Origin: Linderina pennispora
Lineage: Eukaryota > Kickxellomycota > Kickxellomycetes > Kickxellales > Kickxellaceae
Reading direction: 5' to 3'
Assembly: GCF_002104995.1 (NCBI RefSeq)
Contig: NW_024468290.1
Location: forward strand, 1-64,000
Length of the DNA stretch: 64,000 bases
The position numbers and the translations under genes were made by a program. Numbering within the stretch: position 1 is the first letter of the stretch; each line of letters opens with the position of its first letter. The notes beneath the pieces are model-generated. The model saw nothing but the letters and a program-made list of their open reading frames with translations. It did not search any database and was not told the origin of the DNA. Shown here in pieces: positions 63,066 through 64,000 of the stretch.

Positions 63066-64000
63066 ATGGACAGCCAGGATTTTTATGTGGGCGATGCAGG
63101 CAACACACCAGTCGTACTACGAGTTACAGCGACTTTGGCGGCGACTCGCAATCGCAGCTGCTCGATCCGCTGAGCCAAAATGCAGGCGCAATTTCCACCG
63201 ACGTTGGCGACACAGAGAGCATTGAAGAGCTGCAGTTCTCACAGCTCTCGCTGGGCGATGCACACAGCCAAGTGTACAGCAGCGTCGGAATCCGATCAAG
63301 AGGAAGAGCCGGGCAAGCAGCCCGATCACGCGTGCTCGTACTGCGGGATCCACAACGAAAACAGCGTGGCCAAATGCCTGTCGTGCAAGCGGTGGTTCTG
63401 CAACTCGACAGGGAATTCATCGAGCGCGCATATAATCTGGCACTTGGTGAGCGCCCACCACAAGGAGGTGCAGCTGCATCCAGACAGCCCGCTGGGCGAC
63501 CAGACGCTCGAATGCTACAACTGTGGTGTGCGCAATGTGTTCTCGCTGGGCTTTATCCCGGCAAAGAGCGACACAGTGGTGGTGATTCTGTGCCGCCCGT
63601 GCGCATCGGCGCCCTCGTCCAAGGACGCGCTGTGGGACCCAAGCCAGTGGCAGACGCTGATCCACGACAGGAAGTTTGTAAGCTGGCTCATCAAAGTGCC
63701 CTCAACCAAGGAGCAGATTGCAGCAAAGGCAGTGTCGGCCCAGCAAATCCGCCATCTGGAGGATGTCTGGACTGGCAATTCGTCAGCAACGCTGGGCAGC
63801 GCCGATGCGGACGATGCGGATGTGCAAAAGGTCTTGCTCAGATACGAGGACGCCTACCAGTACCAGAATATATTTGGCCCGCTGGTCAAGATCGAAGCCG
63901 ACTACGACAGGCGCGCCAAGGAGGCGCAGACGGAAGACGGCATTGCGGTGCGCTGGGCGGACGGGTTGAACCGTCGCAACTGGCGTACTTTCAGCTGCCA
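63066..64000 (+). CDS. UPF1: UPF1 (NMD helicase), N-terminal part, three frameshifts, cut by window end
   Basis: Start [12 protein letters not shown] at 63066. The N-terminal acidic region ([19 protein letters not shown]) is in a second frame. From 63288 the frame returns with [21 protein letters not shown]. The Cys/His-rich (CH) domain that binds UPF2 is clear: [45 protein letters not shown] and ILCRPCAS. The 1B-region start [26 protein letters not shown] is present. Near 63975 another one-base shift turns [13 protein letters not shown] into [12 protein letters not shown]. The helicase core lies beyond the window. UPF1 is the central ATPase of nonsense-mediated decay. Shifts near 63110, 63283 and 63975 look like sequence errors. 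Confidence 0.92.

Overview
The window is nuclear DNA of a filamentous fungus. Evidence: eukaryotic tRNA genes; short spliceosomal introns (54-150 nt, two longer) with GTAAGN donors and CTAAC-type branch points; and fungal or eukaryotic core genes (DBR1, MED21, ECO1, PIN1/ESS1, NTF2, UPF1, PYM, YOP1/REEP). Gene style, GC level and the non-LTR element family suggest an early-diverging lineage of the Coemansia/Kickxellomycotina kind. That placement is inference and was not tested.

Left third (1-15.6 kb): a mobile-element nest built around tRNA genes. A tRNA-Lys(CTT) gene carries a near full-length LINE (copy A, about 985-8625). Its target-site duplication is the first 14 nt of the tRNA. Copy A was later hit by an LTR retrotransposon (now a solo LTR with a 4-bp duplication) and, inside ORF2, by a 463-bp palindromic MITE. 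Two 5' fragments of the same LINE (B and C) follow as a 3.45-kb inverted repeat ending in a second tRNA-Lys. Then come a tRNA-Ser(CGA), a second 441-bp solo LTR and a decayed, internally deleted Fanzor (eukaryotic TnpB-like) gene.

Middle (15.6-47 kb): host genes on both strands. They are an MFS drug-type exporter, a Ser-rich protein, PYM, an Asn/Gly-rich repeat protein, a secreted multicopper oxidase, tRNA-Asn, a TSPO-like protein, a protein kinase, PIN1, a cysteine synthase-like enzyme, a degenerate adenylate-forming enzyme, a thioredoxin-PITH protein and ECO1. A second Fanzor element (36.2-38.8 kb) sits in front of ECO1. After it come an unknown 622-aa protein, MED21, a YOP1/REEP protein and DBR1. 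Most of these reading frames are clean once introns are placed.

Right part (47-64 kb): an unknown 290-aa protein, about 4 kb of gene-poor DNA with gene relics, a four-exon gene joining a SAM domain to an HMG box, a serine carboxypeptidase, two DUF7137-like secreted or anchored paralogues, NTF2 and the 5' part of UPF1. The carboxypeptidase, both paralogues and UPF1 carry single-base frameshifts, so either this end has sequence errors or several genes are decaying.

The most notable system is the pair of Fanzor copies. Comparing them yields a missing first exon, the catalytic residues with the rearranged glutamate typical of Fanzors, an A8 slip site and a conserved 3' hairpin region that could be the guide (omega) RNA. 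The second is a LINE family that integrates into the A box of tRNA-Lys genes.
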